Positions 9,177 to 19,433 of a DNA stretch of 64,000 bases are shown here, one piece after another. The notes under the pieces were generated by a model, which saw only the letters and a list, made by a program, of their open reading frames with translations, searched no databases and was not told where the DNA came from. Position 1 is the first letter of the stretch. Every line of letters begins with the position of its first letter. The DNA is taken from contig JADJRD010000014.1 in NCBI GenBank assembly GCA_016712405.1, forward strand, positions 682,001 to 746,000, written 5' to 3'. Source of the DNA: Cellvibrio sp. GTDB lineage: Bacteria > Pseudomonadota > Gammaproteobacteria > Pseudomonadales > Cellvibrionaceae. Made by a program: the position numbers and the translations under genes.

Positions 9177-10415
9177 ATGGCAAATGCCGCCGACAACAAA
9201 TTGATCGTGGGATTGGATATTGGCACTTCCAAAGTGGTCGCCATTGTGGGGGCGATTACTCCTGAAGGTCAGTTGGAGATTGTTGGAATTGGATCACATC
9301 GTTCAACCGGATTAAAAAAAGGTGTGGTGGTCAATATTGAATCCACGGTTTTATCCATTCAGCGTGCGATTGAAGAGGCAGAATTAATGGCTGGCTGCCA
9401 GATTCACTCTGTTTATGCCGGTATTGCGGGCAGTCATATTCGCAGTTTGAACTCTCACGGAATTGTGGCGATTCGCGATAGAGAAGTTTTGCCACAGGAT
9501 TTGGAGCGCGTAATTGATGCGGCGCAAGCGGTTGCGATTCCAGCAGATCAAAAAATTCTGCACATATTGCCTCAAGAATTCATTATCGATGAACAAGATG
9601 GTGTGAAAGAACCATTGGGGATGTCGGGTGTGCGATTGGAAGCAAAAGTGCACTTGGTTACTTGTGCGGTAAACGCTATCCAAAATATAGAAAAGTGTAT
9701 TCGCCGTTGTGGCTTGGAAGTTGAAGACATTATTTTGGAGCAGCTCGCATCCAGTTATGCCGTGTTAACGGATGACGAAAAAGAATTAGGCGTCTGTGTT
9801 GTTGATATTGGTGGTGGCACAACGGATATCGCTATTTTTAAAGATGGAGCAATTCGTCACACAGGTGTAATCCCAATTGCAGGCGATCAAGTGACTAACG
9901 ATATTGCCATGGCATTGCGTACACCAACGCCCAATGCCGACGAAATCAAAATTAAATACGGCTGTGCATTGGCAAAGTTAACTAATCCCAATGAAACCAT
10001 CAAAGTGCCGAGTGTGGGGGATAGGCAACCAAGAGATTTGTTGCGGCAATCATTAGCGGAAGTCATTGAACCTCGATACGACGAATTATTTACTTTGGTG
10101 CTCGCTGAATTACGTCGTAGTGGTTATGAAGATTTAATTGCAGCGGGTGTAGTGCTGACTGGTGGTACATCAAAGATGGAAGGTGTCATTGAATTGGCCG
10201 AAGAAATTTTTCATATGCCGGTTCGATTGGGATCTCCTCAAAATATCCGTGGCTTGTCGGACATAGTTAACAATCCGATTTATTCAACAGGTGTTGGGTT
10301 GTTGATTTATGCATTGAAGCAACAACAAGATGGATATAAAACATCGGGTCAGAAAGGCGATGCAACAGGATCGTTATTTAGCAAATTGAAGAAATTGTTT
10401 CAGAGTAATTTTTAA
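9177..10415 (+). CDS. ftsA: FtsA, actin-like divisome membrane anchor for FtsZ
   Basis: Actin-fold ATPase that tethers FtsZ to the membrane. GLDIGTSKVVAIVG at the N-terminus (phosphate 1), VVDIGGGTTDIAIF (phosphate 2), VVLTGGTSKMEG (adenosine motif) and a C-terminal amphipathic end (LFSKLKKLFQSNF) are visible. 412 residues, starting at ATG 9177. A GC-rich palindromic repeat separates it from ftsZ. Confidence 0.95.
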   Translation: MANAADNKLIVGLDIGTSKVVAIVGAITPEGQLEIVGIGSHRSTGLKKGVVVNIESTVLSIQRAIEEAELMAGCQIHSVYAGIAGSHIRSLNSHGIVAIRDREVLPQDLERVIDAAQAVAIPADQKILHILPQEFIIDEQDGVKEPLGMSGVRLEAKVHLVTCAVNAIQNIEKCIRRCGLEVEDIILEQLASSYAVLTDDEKELGVCVVDIGGGTTDIAIFKDGAIRHTGVIPIAGDQVTNDIAMALRTPTPNADEIKIKYGCALAKLTNPNETIKVPSVGDRQPRDLLRQSLAEVIEPRYDELFTLVLAELRRSGYEDLIAAGVVLTGGTSKMEGVIELAEEIFHMPVRLGSPQNIRGLSDIVNNPIYSTGVGLLIYALKQQQDGYKTSGQKGDATGSLFSKLKKLFQSNF

Positions 10416-10420
10416 GAAAA

Positions 10421-10499
10421 TGACCCCCTCCTAACCTCCCCCTTGCCAGGGGGAGGAACTGTCCCCTCCCCTGGCAAGGGGAGGGTTAGGGTGGGGTCA
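10421..10499. repeat. Dispersed GC-rich palindromic repeat between ftsA and ftsZ
   Basis: The block opens TGACCCCCTCCTAACC and closes GGTTAGGGTGGGGTCA, with two internal hairpins centred on CTTGCCAGG and CTGGCAAGG. The outer ends are inverted copies of each other. It belongs to the same family as the blocks at 1612 and 43812. The RNA could fold into a strong structure between ftsA and ftsZ, followed by a T-rich stretch (10501-10550), so it may attenuate read-through. Confidence 0.75.
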
Positions 10500-10595
10500 A
10501 GTTTGTAGATTTTTTTATTTTTTGTGTTTGTTTTTTTGTGGTGGCGTTTTAATTAAATAAAGTAGTAATCAGTTTCAAAATAAAGGGGTGTGGCT

Positions 10596-11778
10596 ATGTT
10601 TGAACTTATTGATAATCTGCATCAAGATGCGGTAATTAAAGTAATCGGTGTTGGTGGTGGTGGTGGTAATGCTGTCAAACACATGATTGCAAATAAGGTG
10701 GAAGGCGTAGAATTTATTTGCGCTAACACTGATGCTCAAGCGTTGAAAGATATTGATGTGCGAACTGTGTTGCAATTGGGAACTTCAACCACAAAAGGTT
10801 TAGGCGCGGGTGCCAATCCAGATGTGGGCCGTCAAGCGGCAATGGAAGATCGTGAGCGAATCGCAGAAATTTTGCGTGGCGCTGATATGGTATTCATTGC
10901 AGCGGGCATTGGCGGTGGCACAGGAACTGGTGCTGCTCCTGTAGTGGCAGAAGTTGCGCGCGATTTGGGAATTCTAACTGTTGCTGTAGTGACAAAACCT
11001 TTTCCGTTTGAAGGTCGCAAACGTATGGCGATTGCCGACATTGGAATCAAAGAACTGAGTGAACGAGTTGACTCGTTAATTACGATTCCGAACGAAAAAT
11101 TATTATCAGTTTTAGGGAAAAACCACCAGCTTGTTGGATGCTTTTAAAGCGGCAAACAATGTATTGCACGGTGCGGTGCAAGGTATTGCCGATTTAATTA
11201 TGCGTCCTGGCATGATCAACGTTGACTTTGCTGACGTGCGCACTGTGATGTCCGAAATGGGAATGGCGATGATGGGTACTGGTCGTGCGACGGGTGAACA
11301 TCGCGCACGCGAAGCAGCTGAATCAGCTATTCGTAGTCCGTTATTAGAAGACGTTAATCTGCAAGGTGCTAAAGGAATTCTGGTTAACATCACAGCAGGA
11401 TTGGATTTATCCATGGGTGAATTTGCTGAAGTTGGTAATGTCATTGAAGAGTTTGCATCGGCTGATGCAACTGTAGTTGTTGGAACTGTTATTGATCCCG
11501 AAATGACCAATGAATTGCGTGTAACTGTAGTGGCTACGGGTTTGGGTTCTACTATCACCTCGACAGTGAAAGAAATCAAAGCGCCCGCACCGACGAAAGT
11601 GATTGTAGACAACACTCGTCGTTCACCAACACCAGCAGGCGACTATGTGGTCGAACGTCCGACGGGATCATTGCGTGCAAATAGTCATGCTTCATCTGCG
11701 GCATTGGCTGCACCATTGGGCGATAAAGAACTGGAATATTTGGATATTCCAGCATTTTTACGTCGACAAGCAGACTAA
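10596..11778 (+). CDS. ftsZ: FtsZ, tubulin-like cell division GTPase (one-base frameshift)
   Basis: GTPase that forms the Z-ring. VIGVGGGGGNAVKHM at the N-terminus, the tubulin signature GGGTGTGAAP near residue 105, and the C-terminal FtsA/ZipA-binding peptide LEYLDIPAFLRRQAD are present. ATG 10596 is chosen (AAGGGG 7 nt upstream, family start MFEL). The frame breaks after SVLGKN: one extra C around 11124-11127 gives HQLVGCF and a stop, while the next frame continues TSLLDAFKAANN. Removing one base restores 393 residues, the usual length. This is the only apparent one-base gain among the window's clean frameshifts. Confidence 0.94.
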
Positions 11779-11794
11779 TTGATTGCAGCAATGG

Positions 11795-11857
11795 AAGGCA
11801 TAAAGACTGACAACTGGCACCCACCCTGCCAGTTTGTTACTGTCGCTATGCCTTTTT
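11795..11857 (+). terminator. Compound hairpin with T-run after ftsZ
   Basis: Outer arms AAGGCATA (11795-11802) and TATGCCTT (11847-11854) and inner arms AACTGGCA (11812-11819) and TGCCAGTT (11827-11834) are perfect complements; the spacer between them is also partly complementary (GAC/GTC). TTTTT at 11853-11857 follows. It probably ends or attenuates the dcw transcript before lpxC. Confidence 0.65.
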
Positions 11858-11902
11858 ATGTTCTTTCTTATTTTCTGTTTTATCGATCAACGGCCATATT
11901 AA

Positions 11903-12810
11903 ATGCTTAAACAACGAACTTTGAAAACCATTGTCCGCGCCACCGGCATTGGTTTGCATACAGGCCAAAAAATTAGCATCAGTCTAAAGCCCGCTGCTGC
12001 TGACACTGGCATTGTATTTCGTCGTGTTGATCTTGATCCCCCGGTTGAGATTGGTGGTTTTGCTAAAAATGTGGGCGAAACCACTCTCTCAACTTGCTTA
12101 ATTAAAGATGATGTTCGCGTATCAACCGTTGAACATTTGATGTCTGCTTTTGCCGGTACTGGAATTGATAATGCAGTTGTTGAGTTGGATGCTGCCGAAA
12201 TCCCGATCATGGATGGCAGTGCTGCACCTTTGTATTTCTAATCCAATCCGCAGGAATCCAGGAATTGGATGCTCCGAAGAAATTTGTTCGTGTCAAAAAA
12301 GAAATTACCCTGCGCGAAGGCGATAAAGTTGCCAGTTTTATTCCTTATGAAGGTTTCAAAATAGCCTTTTCCATTGAATTCAATCACCCCGTTTTTCAAG
12401 GCCAGGTTCTGGATACTACTGTGGATTTTTCCAGTCAGTCATTTGTAAAACAAGTCAGTCGCGCACGCACCTTTGGTTTTATGCATGAAATTGAATTTCT
12501 TCGATCCAAAGGTCTAGCGCGTGGCGGTAGTTTGGATAACGCGATTGTTGTTGATGAATACAAAATCCTGAATGAAGATGGATTGCGCTCAGAAGATGAG
12601 TTCGTGAAACATAAAGTGCTGGATGCAATTGGTGATCTTTATATGTTGGGATATGGGTTGATCTGCGAGTTTAGGGCTCACAAATCAGGTCATGCTATGA
12701 ATAACCGGGTGTTACGCCAGTTAATTGATCAGCCCGATGCTTGGGAGTTTGTCACTTTTGAGGATATGGACTCATCCCCTGTTGTTTATTTGCCATCTGT
12801 CGCTGTTTAA
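11903..12810 (+). CDS. lpxC: LpxC, UDP-3-O-acyl-GlcNAc deacetylase (one-base frameshift)
   Basis: Zinc enzyme for the committed step of lipid A synthesis. TGIGLHTGQKI, STVEHLMSAFAG (zinc ligand His), IPIMDGSAAP, KHKVLDAIGDLYMLG (His and Asp zinc ligands) and KSGHAMNN are all visible. The frame stops at 12241, but the next frame continues VFLIQSAGIQELDAPKK. One more T in the run at 12229-12231 gives a 302-residue protein, the family length. LpxC is essential in nearly all Gram-negatives, so an assembly deletion is the better explanation. Confidence 0.94.
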
Positions 12811-13140
12811 TAAATAAACAGTAACTGATTTACACATTTACTGTTTCTCCCGTCACGCTTCTGTAATTTCTACTTGTTAAGCCTCTATTCATATGCCATA
12901 TTTCGGATAACTGGGTTTGCCAGTGAAATCGCAAGGGATCCCATATAATTATCTGCGTAAGGGCGAAGCTGTATAACCGCCTGTTTTTAAAAGGCTTTTT
13001 GACCATATAATTTAACGATACACAAAAAGCTTTGGGTTTTGAGGCTCCTGCTTCAGCCTGAATGAAATTCGACAATGAACATTAAGTGGATCAAATTTCT
13101 GATCCAGGGGTATTTTTCCCGCAAAAAAAGAAGGTTGCTA
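12811..13140. other. Intergenic region lpxC to M23 peptidase, no gene seen
   Basis: 330 bases without a convincing frame. A small AT hairpin (CTGTTTA...TAAACAG, 12803-12821) spans the lpxC stop. TATAAT hexamers occur at 12944-12949 and 13006-13011; the first is preceded by TTGCCA 21 nt upstream, too long for a standard promoter. Pseudomonads often carry a DUF721 gene near here; none is recognisable on either strand. Confidence 0.4.
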
Positions 13141-14067
13141 ATGAAGATTATTATCGTCAGCAAAGATCACGGGCAGACTCGCAGTATCAACCTTGGGGGT
13201 TGGACTCGCGTTTTGTTGTCTGTTTGTTTGCTGGGGATTCCAACAGCGATTGGTGCATGGGGATATGGATGGTTGGTGACAGGTGAGCGCCCTGGGTTCT
13301 TTGATACCAAACCGACTGAATGGAAGAATTTATTGAGTGGTGAGGCCACGGAAGAGGCGATTGATGAGAGAGCAACAAAGGCACAATTGGCCGCACTTAC
13401 CAGCAAAATTGCCGAACTTCAGGCAAGATTGACGCGATTGGATGTGCTGGGTGAGAAGCTGGCAACTTCGGCAAAATTGGAAGGTGAGTTCGATTTTAGT
13501 CAAGTTCCGGCCGTCGGTGGCTTATCAGTTTCCGGCTCTTCGGCGTTGCAGTCTGAAACTGATTTTTTGGTAGCGCTTAAAAATCTCTCGTCCAAACTCG
13601 ACAGCCAAGAACAACAGTTGAGTACCTTGGATGCATTGCTCGCAAACAGAAGCCTTCTTCAAGACACTGTGGTGGCGGGTTTTCCAGTCAAGAATGCTTT
13701 TCTTTCTTCGCGTTTTGGGTATAGGCAAGATCCCTTTACTGCCAAAACCAGCTTCCATTCAGGCATGGATTTTACCGCTCGTGCGGGTTCAGAAATTCAA
13801 AGTGTTGCTGCGGGTGTAGTGAATTGGGCTGGGCGACATCCTGAATATGGCAATATGGTTGAAATTAATCATGGCTTTGGTTTTGTCACCCGTTACGCAC
13901 ATAATCAGTCCAATCTGGTAAAAGCCGGTGATGTTATTAAAAAAGGTCAAGTGGTGGCGTTGGTCGGTTCAACAGGCCGGTCCACAGGTAACCATGTTCA
14001 CTTTGAAGTCTACAAAAATGGTCGGGTAGTTGACCCATCCACCTACGTTCGACGCCACAATCCTTAA
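13141..14067 (+). CDS. M23-family murein endopeptidase, membrane-anchored
   Basis: LytM-type zinc peptidase expected to cleave peptidoglycan cross-bridges or act in envelope remodelling. One N-terminal membrane segment (VLLSVCLLGIPTAIGAWGY) is followed by a coiled coil (about residues 80-105), a linker, and the C-terminal M23 domain with HSGMDF (HxxxD) and HVHFEVY (HxH), so the zinc ligands appear intact. ATG 13141 is chosen because of the AGAAGG site 7 nt upstream and because homologues begin MKxIxVS; an in-frame ATG at 13075 would add 22 basic residues. A peptidase at this spot between lpxC and secA is typical of pseudomonads. Confidence 0.85.
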   Translation: MKIIIVSKDHGQTRSINLGGWTRVLLSVCLLGIPTAIGAWGYGWLVTGERPGFFDTKPTEWKNLLSGEATEEAIDERATKAQLAALTSKIAELQARLTRLDVLGEKLATSAKLEGEFDFSQVPAVGGLSVSGSSALQSETDFLVALKNLSSKLDSQEQQLSTLDALLANRSLLQDTVVAGFPVKNAFLSSRFGYRQDPFTAKTSFHSGMDFTARAGSEIQSVAAGVVNWAGRHPEYGNMVEINHGFGFVTRYAHNQSNLVKAGDVIKKGQVVALVGSTGRSTGNHVHFEVYKNGRVVDPSTYVRRHNP

Positions 14068-14258
14068 TCTCCCTTCTTTTTCGACAAGCGTGCAACCTCA
14101 AGGCTTGCATTAGTCGACATCATCCTATTTACTGGCCGCCTTTTTATTTTACAGGTTGTTTTATTGACCTCTAAAGGTTGTCATCAAAAAGCGCTCTAAT
14201 GAAAAAGTGACAGACGCTTAGTGTATTTTTTAGCGAATTGAATAGTTGGAACTGAATA

Positions 14259-16984
14259 ATGATCAGCAAGTTGATAAAAACTCTTTTTGGGTCAAAAAAC
14301 GATCGTGAATTAAAGCGCATGGGTAAGTTGGTTGTGCAAATCAATGCACTTGAACCACAAATGCAACAACTCAGTGATGATGCACTGAAAGCAAAAACGC
14401 AAGAGTTTCGCGATCGATATGCAAAAGGCGAAACTCTGGATCAATTACTCCCAGAGGCCTTTGCAACAGTTAGAGAAGCGGGGCGACGTGTTTTGGGTAT
14501 GCGGCATTTTGATGTGCAATTAATTGGTGGTATGGCTTTGCATCATGGAAAAATTGCCGAGATGCGTACAGGCGAAGGAAAAACCTTGGTGTCAACCTTG
14601 CCGAGTTATTTGCATGCCATTTCAGGTAAAGGTGTGCACATCGTTACAGTGAATGATTATCTTGCCAGTCGTGATGCTAACTGGATGAAACCTTTATACG
14701 AGTTTCTTGGAATGCGCGTGGGGGTGATTCAGTCTCAGCAGCCCAGTTCACAAAAACGAGATGCCTATGCTGCCGATGTAACCTACGGCACTAATAACGA
14801 ATACGGTTTTGATTACTTGCGCGATAACATGGCGTTAAGTAAAGAAGACAAAGTGCAGCGCTCATTAAATTTTGCCGTAGTTGATGAAGTAGATTCGATT
14901 TTAATTGATGAGGCTCGTACGCCGCTGATTATTTCCGGTGCTGCAGAAAATAGCGCAGAAATGTACAAGCGCATTAATCAAATAGTCCAAAAATTAAAAA
15001 TACAAGAAGACAACAACGAAGATGGCGAGCGAAGGGTCATTACTAAGCCAGGTGATTTTCGGGTTGATGAAAAATCGCGGCAAGTAGAGTTAACAGAAGA
15101 CGGCCATCAGCATATTGAAAATTTATTAATCCAGGCAAAATTATTGCAGCCTGATCAAAGTTTGTATTCAGCCAACAATTTAACCTTGATGCATCATGTC
15201 AATTCCGCATTGCGTGCGCATCATTTATTTCATCGAGATGTGGAATATATTATTCAGGAAGGTCAGGTTGTATTAATTGATGAGCACACCGGTCGTACCA
15301 TGCCTGGTCGACGTCTTTCTGAGGGCTTGCATCAAGCAATTGAAGCCAAAGAGGGTGTGGCCATTCAAAGTGAAAGCCAAACTTTAGCATCAACCACCTT
15401 CCAAAATTATTTCCGTTTGTATCCAACTTTGTCGGGAATGACAGGAACAGCTGACACTGAGGCATTTGAATTTCGTGAGATCTATGGTTTGGATGTGGTG
15501 GTTATCCCCACTAATAAACCAGTTTTACGTCGCGACTTGAATGACAAGTTTTTTTATCCTTGGAAGATAAATACGAAGCAATTGTTGCTGATGTTAAATC
15601 CCTTCCAGAAAAACAAGTGCCTATTTTGGTGGGAACTGCGTCGATTGAAACCTCAGAAGAAATGTCTCGTCGTTTGACTAAAGCAGGAATAAAGCATCAA
15701 GTGTTAAATGCGAAATTTCACGCACAGGAGGCAGAAATTATTGCGCAAGCAGGTCGTCCGGGTGCAGTGACAATTGCAACTAACATGGCCGGCCGTGGTA
15801 CCGATATTGTCTTGGGTGGACGGTGGGAATCCGAGCTGGCTAAATTAGAAAATCCTTCCTCTGAACAAGTTGAGAAAGTAAAAGCAGAATGGACGGCCAG
15901 GCACGACCAAGTACTGGCTTCAGGTGGTTTGCATATCATTGGTACTGAGCGTCATGAGTCGCGTCGCATCGACAACCAATTGCGCGGTCGCTCTGGTCGA
16001 CAAGGTGATCCGGGTGTGACACGTTTTTATTTATCGCTTGAAGATAATTTAATGCGTATTTTTGCTTCCGAACGTGTGCGTAATTTTATGCAAGCATTGG
16101 GAATGGAAAAGGGCGAGGCAATTGAACATCGCATGGTTAATAACGCCATTGAAAAAGCCCAGCGAAAAGTTGAAGGCCGTAACTTTGATATTCGTAAACA
16201 GCTTCTTGAATTCGATGATGTGGCAAATGATCAGCGCAGTATTATTTATCATCAGCGCAATGAGTTGCTCGATGCGGATTCAATTCGCGACACTATTACT
16301 GCTATTAGAGCTGATGTCGTATTTGATATGGTTGCGGAATTTATCCCGCCACAATCTATTGAGGATCAATGGAATATTGCTGGGCTTCAGCAACAAATTG
16401 AAAGTGATTTTGGTTTGAAATTATCTATTCCTCAATGGCTTGAAGATGATTCACGATTGCATGAAGAAACACTTCGCCAAAAAATTATGGATGAAATTCA
16501 ATCGGGTTACGATCAAAAATGTGAGCGTATTGGCGAGATAATGTTACAAATTGAAAAACAAGTGATGTTGCAGGTGATTGATCATTCATGGAAGGACCAT
16601 TTGGCTCTTATGGATCATTTGCGTCAAGGTATTAATTTGCGCTCCTATGCACAAAAAAATCCCAAGCAAGAATATAAGCGTGAATCATTTGTTTTGTTTC
16701 AGGATCTGTTATCGACAGTGAAAAAAGAAACCGTACAATTATTGGCTCGTGTAGAGCCGATTACGCGAGAACAAATGGAGGCCATGGAAAACCAGCGTCG
16801 TGAAGCTTTGGCAAAACAAAAGATGCAATTGAGGCATGATGAAGTCAATGCTGTCGCTGACTCGGAAGATCAGGATAGGCCGAAAGCGCAAATTGTTCGA
16901 TCAGGGCCAAAAGTGGGGCGTAATGATCCATGCCCTTGTGGTTCAGGTAAAAAATTTAAAAGTTGTCATGGGCAGCTTGAATAA
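14259..16984 (+). CDS. secA: SecA, preprotein translocase ATPase (one-base frameshift)
   Basis: Motor ATPase that drives proteins through SecYEG. MRTGEGKTLVS (Walker A, near residue 105), VVDEVDSILIDEARTPLIISG, GMTGTADTEAFEF, NMAGRGTDIVLGG, QLRGRSGRQGDPG, and the C-terminal zinc site CPCGSGKKFKSCHG are all present. The frame is broken at the T-run 15549-15555: one more T turns YPWKINTK into LSLEDKYEAIVADVK and joins the halves to 908 residues, the usual SecA size. SecA is essential, so this reads as a sequencing deletion. Confidence 0.95.
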
Positions 16985-17018
16985 ATAATCATAATTGATT
17001 GAAAGTGAGGAATGTAGA

Positions 17019-18239
17019 ATGGCTGTTGGTGAATATCCTTTTCCAAAGATGCATCCTGTCAAAGGGTTAAAATTAACATCTGTTAGTGCAGGAATTAAAC
17101 GTGTTGGTCGTAAAGATGTGGTGTTATTTTCGTTAGCAGAAGGAAGTAATGTTGCAGGTGTTTTTACTCAAAATGCGTTTTGTGCTGCTCCGGTTACGGT
17201 GTGTAAAGAACATTTATCAAAAGCGCCTATTCGTTTTTTAGTGATAAATTCTGGTAATGCCAATGCTTGCACTGGTGAACAAGGTATTGCGGATGCTAAA
17301 GCAACTTGTGCTGAAATCGCTAAATTGTCCGGTGTTAAATCAGAGCAGATATTGCCCTTTTCAACTGGCGTCATTGGTGAGCCACTACCTTTGCACAAAA
17401 TAATTCCTGTGTTGCCTGAAGCGTTAAATGCAGCAAATGAAAATGGTTGGGAGGATGCAGGTACTGGCATCATGACAACTGATACGCGAGCCAAAGGTTT
17501 TAGTCAGCAAATTGTTTATCAAGGTCAAACCATCACAGTGAATGGCATAGCCAAAGGCGCTGGAATGATAAAGCCCAATATGGCAACCATGCTGGGTTAT
17601 ATCGCAACTGATGCCAAAATTTCACAAGCTGTATTACAACAATTATCAAAAGAAGCTGCGAATAAATCATTTAATCGCATTACGATTGATGGCGATACTT
17701 CAACCAATGATTCCTGTATTTTAATTGCGACGGGACAGGTCAGTTTGCCTGAAGTAACTCAAGCCAGCGGTGAGCTCTATGAAAAAATCCGTGAAGTGAT
17801 TATTGCCGCGCATGTGCATTTAGCAAAAGCGATTGTCAGTGATGGTGAAGGTGCTACCAAATTTGTCACGGTTGCAGTGAAAGGTGGCGCTGACAATAAT
17901 GAATGTTTAGCGGTAGGTTATGCGGTCGCACATTCGCCGTTAATTAAAACCGCATTGTTTGCTTCTGATCCCAATTGGGGGCGCATAGTTGCGGCTATTG
18001 GCTATGCTGGGGTAAAAAATCTCGATGTGAATAAAATTCGTGTGCATCTAGATGAAGTGTTGATTGTCGAAAATGGCGGCCGCGCAAAAACTTACACCGA
18101 AGAGCAAGGCCAAGTTGTGATGAAAAAAGCCGATATTGCAATCAATATTGATCTGGGTCGTGGTGTTGCTGCAGAAACTATCTGGACAACCGATCTTTCT
18201 TACGAGTATGTCAAAATCAATGCAGATTATCGCTCTTGA
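17019..18239 (+). CDS. argJ: ArgJ, glutamate N-acetyltransferase / ornithine acetyltransferase
   Basis: Moves the acetyl group from N-acetylornithine to glutamate, making arginine synthesis cyclic. The self-cleavage site KGAGMIKPNMATMLGY is intact (cleavage before the Thr of MATML), with NSGNANACTG and SDPNWGRIVAAIGYAG also visible. The ATG at 17019 (MAVGEYPFPKM) is preferred over an upstream ATT/ATG-type extension because GAGG lies about 9 nt before it. 406 residues. Thirty-four nt after secA and 6 nt before the Nudix gene, so probably one transcript. Confidence 0.95.
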   Translation: MAVGEYPFPKMHPVKGLKLTSVSAGIKRVGRKDVVLFSLAEGSNVAGVFTQNAFCAAPVTVCKEHLSKAPIRFLVINSGNANACTGEQGIADAKATCAEIAKLSGVKSEQILPFSTGVIGEPLPLHKIIPVLPEALNAANENGWEDAGTGIMTTDTRAKGFSQQIVYQGQTITVNGIAKGAGMIKPNMATMLGYIATDAKISQAVLQQLSKEAANKSFNRITIDGDTSTNDSCILIATGQVSLPEVTQASGELYEKIREVIIAAHVHLAKAIVSDGEGATKFVTVAVKGGADNNECLAVGYAVAHSPLIKTALFASDPNWGRIVAAIGYAGVKNLDVNKIRVHLDEVLIVENGGRAKTYTEEQGQVVMKKADIAINIDLGRGVAAETIWTTDLSYEYVKINADYRS

Positions 18240-18245
18240 CTTAAG

Positions 18246-19193
18246 ATGAAAAAATACCTTCATGTCGCGGTTGGTGTGATTGAAAATAATTTTGGACAAA
18301 TATTAATTGCCAAACGACCAGAATCAGCACACCAAGGCGGCTTGTGGGAATTTCCAGGTGGTAAAGTTGATTCTGGTGAAAATTGTCAGCAAGCTTTATT
18401 TCGAGAATTGAATGAAGAGTTGGCAATTCAGGTAGAAAACTCCGAACCTTTAATTCAAATTCGTCACGATTATAATGATAAATCCGTATTGTTGGATGTT
18501 CATAAAGTCACTTGTTTTTCTGGTGAACCCAAAGGAAATGAAGGGCAGCCGGTTCGATGGGTAAACCCTGAATTTTTATCTGAATATGCTTTTCCTGCTG
18601 CCAATCAACCAATCATTCAGGCTGTCAGACTGTCTCGTTTTTGTGCTATCACAGGTTCTTTTGACTCCTTAAATGATTTTACTGAAAAATTTTCTAGGCT
18701 TGTTTCTTCTAAGCGAAAAATGGTGCAATTGCGCATTAAAGATTTTTCGTTGCAGCAACATAATGAATATATCGATGTCGCAAAAGGTATGTGTGACAAA
18801 AATATTCAATTGCAAGTGAATACCAGTGTGAATGAATTTCTGAAAATTGATTCAAATTTTAAACTGGGGTTACATCTCAATTCCCGCGGCCTGATGCAAT
18901 TGGAATTCCGGCCAGTTGATAAGAAAATTTTGCTGGGTGCTTCTTGCCATTCATTGGCAGAATTAAAACGAGCAGAAAAAATACAAGCAGATTATGTTTA
19001 TTTATCTCCAGTTAAACCCACTTACTCTCATCCGGGTGTTGAAGCTTTAGGTTGGGAAAAATTTCAGAAAATAGTCGAGCAAATTAATATTCCAGTTTAT
19101 GCTTTGGGTGGTATGACTGAAACGGATTTAACTGCTGCGATACAATCAGGTGCACAGGGTATAGCAAGCATCAGTGCGTGGTGGTGTGAATAA
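18246..19193 (+). CDS. Nudix hydrolase fused to a thiamine-phosphate-synthase-like domain
   Basis: Two-domain protein of 315 residues. Residues 1-130 are a MutT-like Nudix domain: the box reads GGKVDSGE then RELNEEL, with the Gx5Ex7REUxEE spacing, which hydrolyses oxidised nucleotides such as 8-oxo-dGTP in MutT. Residues 135-315 resemble a TenI/ThiE barrel, with LGASCHSLAELKRA, YVYLSPVKPTYSHPG and YALGGMTETDLTAA. This fusion after argJ is known in pseudomonads; the role of the second domain is unclear. It starts 6 nt after argJ. Confidence 0.88.
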   Translation: MKKYLHVAVGVIENNFGQILIAKRPESAHQGGLWEFPGGKVDSGENCQQALFRELNEELAIQVENSEPLIQIRHDYNDKSVLLDVHKVTCFSGEPKGNEGQPVRWVNPEFLSEYAFPAANQPIIQAVRLSRFCAITGSFDSLNDFTEKFSRLVSSKRKMVQLRIKDFSLQQHNEYIDVAKGMCDKNIQLQVNTSVNEFLKIDSNFKLGLHLNSRGLMQLEFRPVDKKILLGASCHSLAELKRAEKIQADYVYLSPVKPTYSHPGVEALGWEKFQKIVEQINIPVYALGGMTETDLTAAIQSGAQGIASISAWWCE

Positions 19194-19226
19194 CTTGTGG
19201 GTGTTGAAGTCGCCAGGCTATTCCAC

Positions 19227-19415
19227 CTACAAATGTTCATCTGAATTAATATCCAGATTATCCCCGGCGATACGATGATTTTCACTCGCCCATTCTCCCA
19301 AATCTATAAGCTTGCATCTCTCCGAACAAAAGGGTCGAAAAGGAAAGTCATCATTCCACAAGACAATTTTTTTACAGGTCGGGCATTCAAGTTTAATCGG
19401 ATCGTCACTAGACAC
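19227..19415 (-). CDS. yacG: YacG, zinc-binding DNA gyrase inhibitor
   Basis: Small zinc protein; in E. coli YacG binds GyrB and inhibits gyrase. The CPTCKK...FCSERCKLIDLGEWA pattern gives the four zinc cysteines and the conserved core. The start is uncertain: the frame has TTG at 19430 and GTG at 19415; GTG is chosen since it gives the usual short lead before the first CxxC. It follows coaE closely, as in many gammaproteobacteria. Confidence 0.88.
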   Translation of the reverse strand: MSSDDPIKLECPTCKKIVLWNDDFPFRPFCSERCKLIDLGEWASENHRIAGDNLDINSDEHL

Positions 19416-19433
19416 TTTGTGTAGTCTCAAAAA

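Noticed and set aside
11112..11615. 167-residue open frame antisense to ftsZ
   Set aside because: Lies opposite a conserved gene; composition reflects the ftsZ codons read backwards.
13006..13011. TATAAT hexamers at 12944 and 13006 as promoters
   Set aside because: No well-spaced -35 element; AT-rich sequence gives such matches by chance.
12830..13075. Minus-strand 81-residue frame between lpxC and the M23 gene
   Set aside because: No signature of DUF721 or any other family, and no ribosome site.
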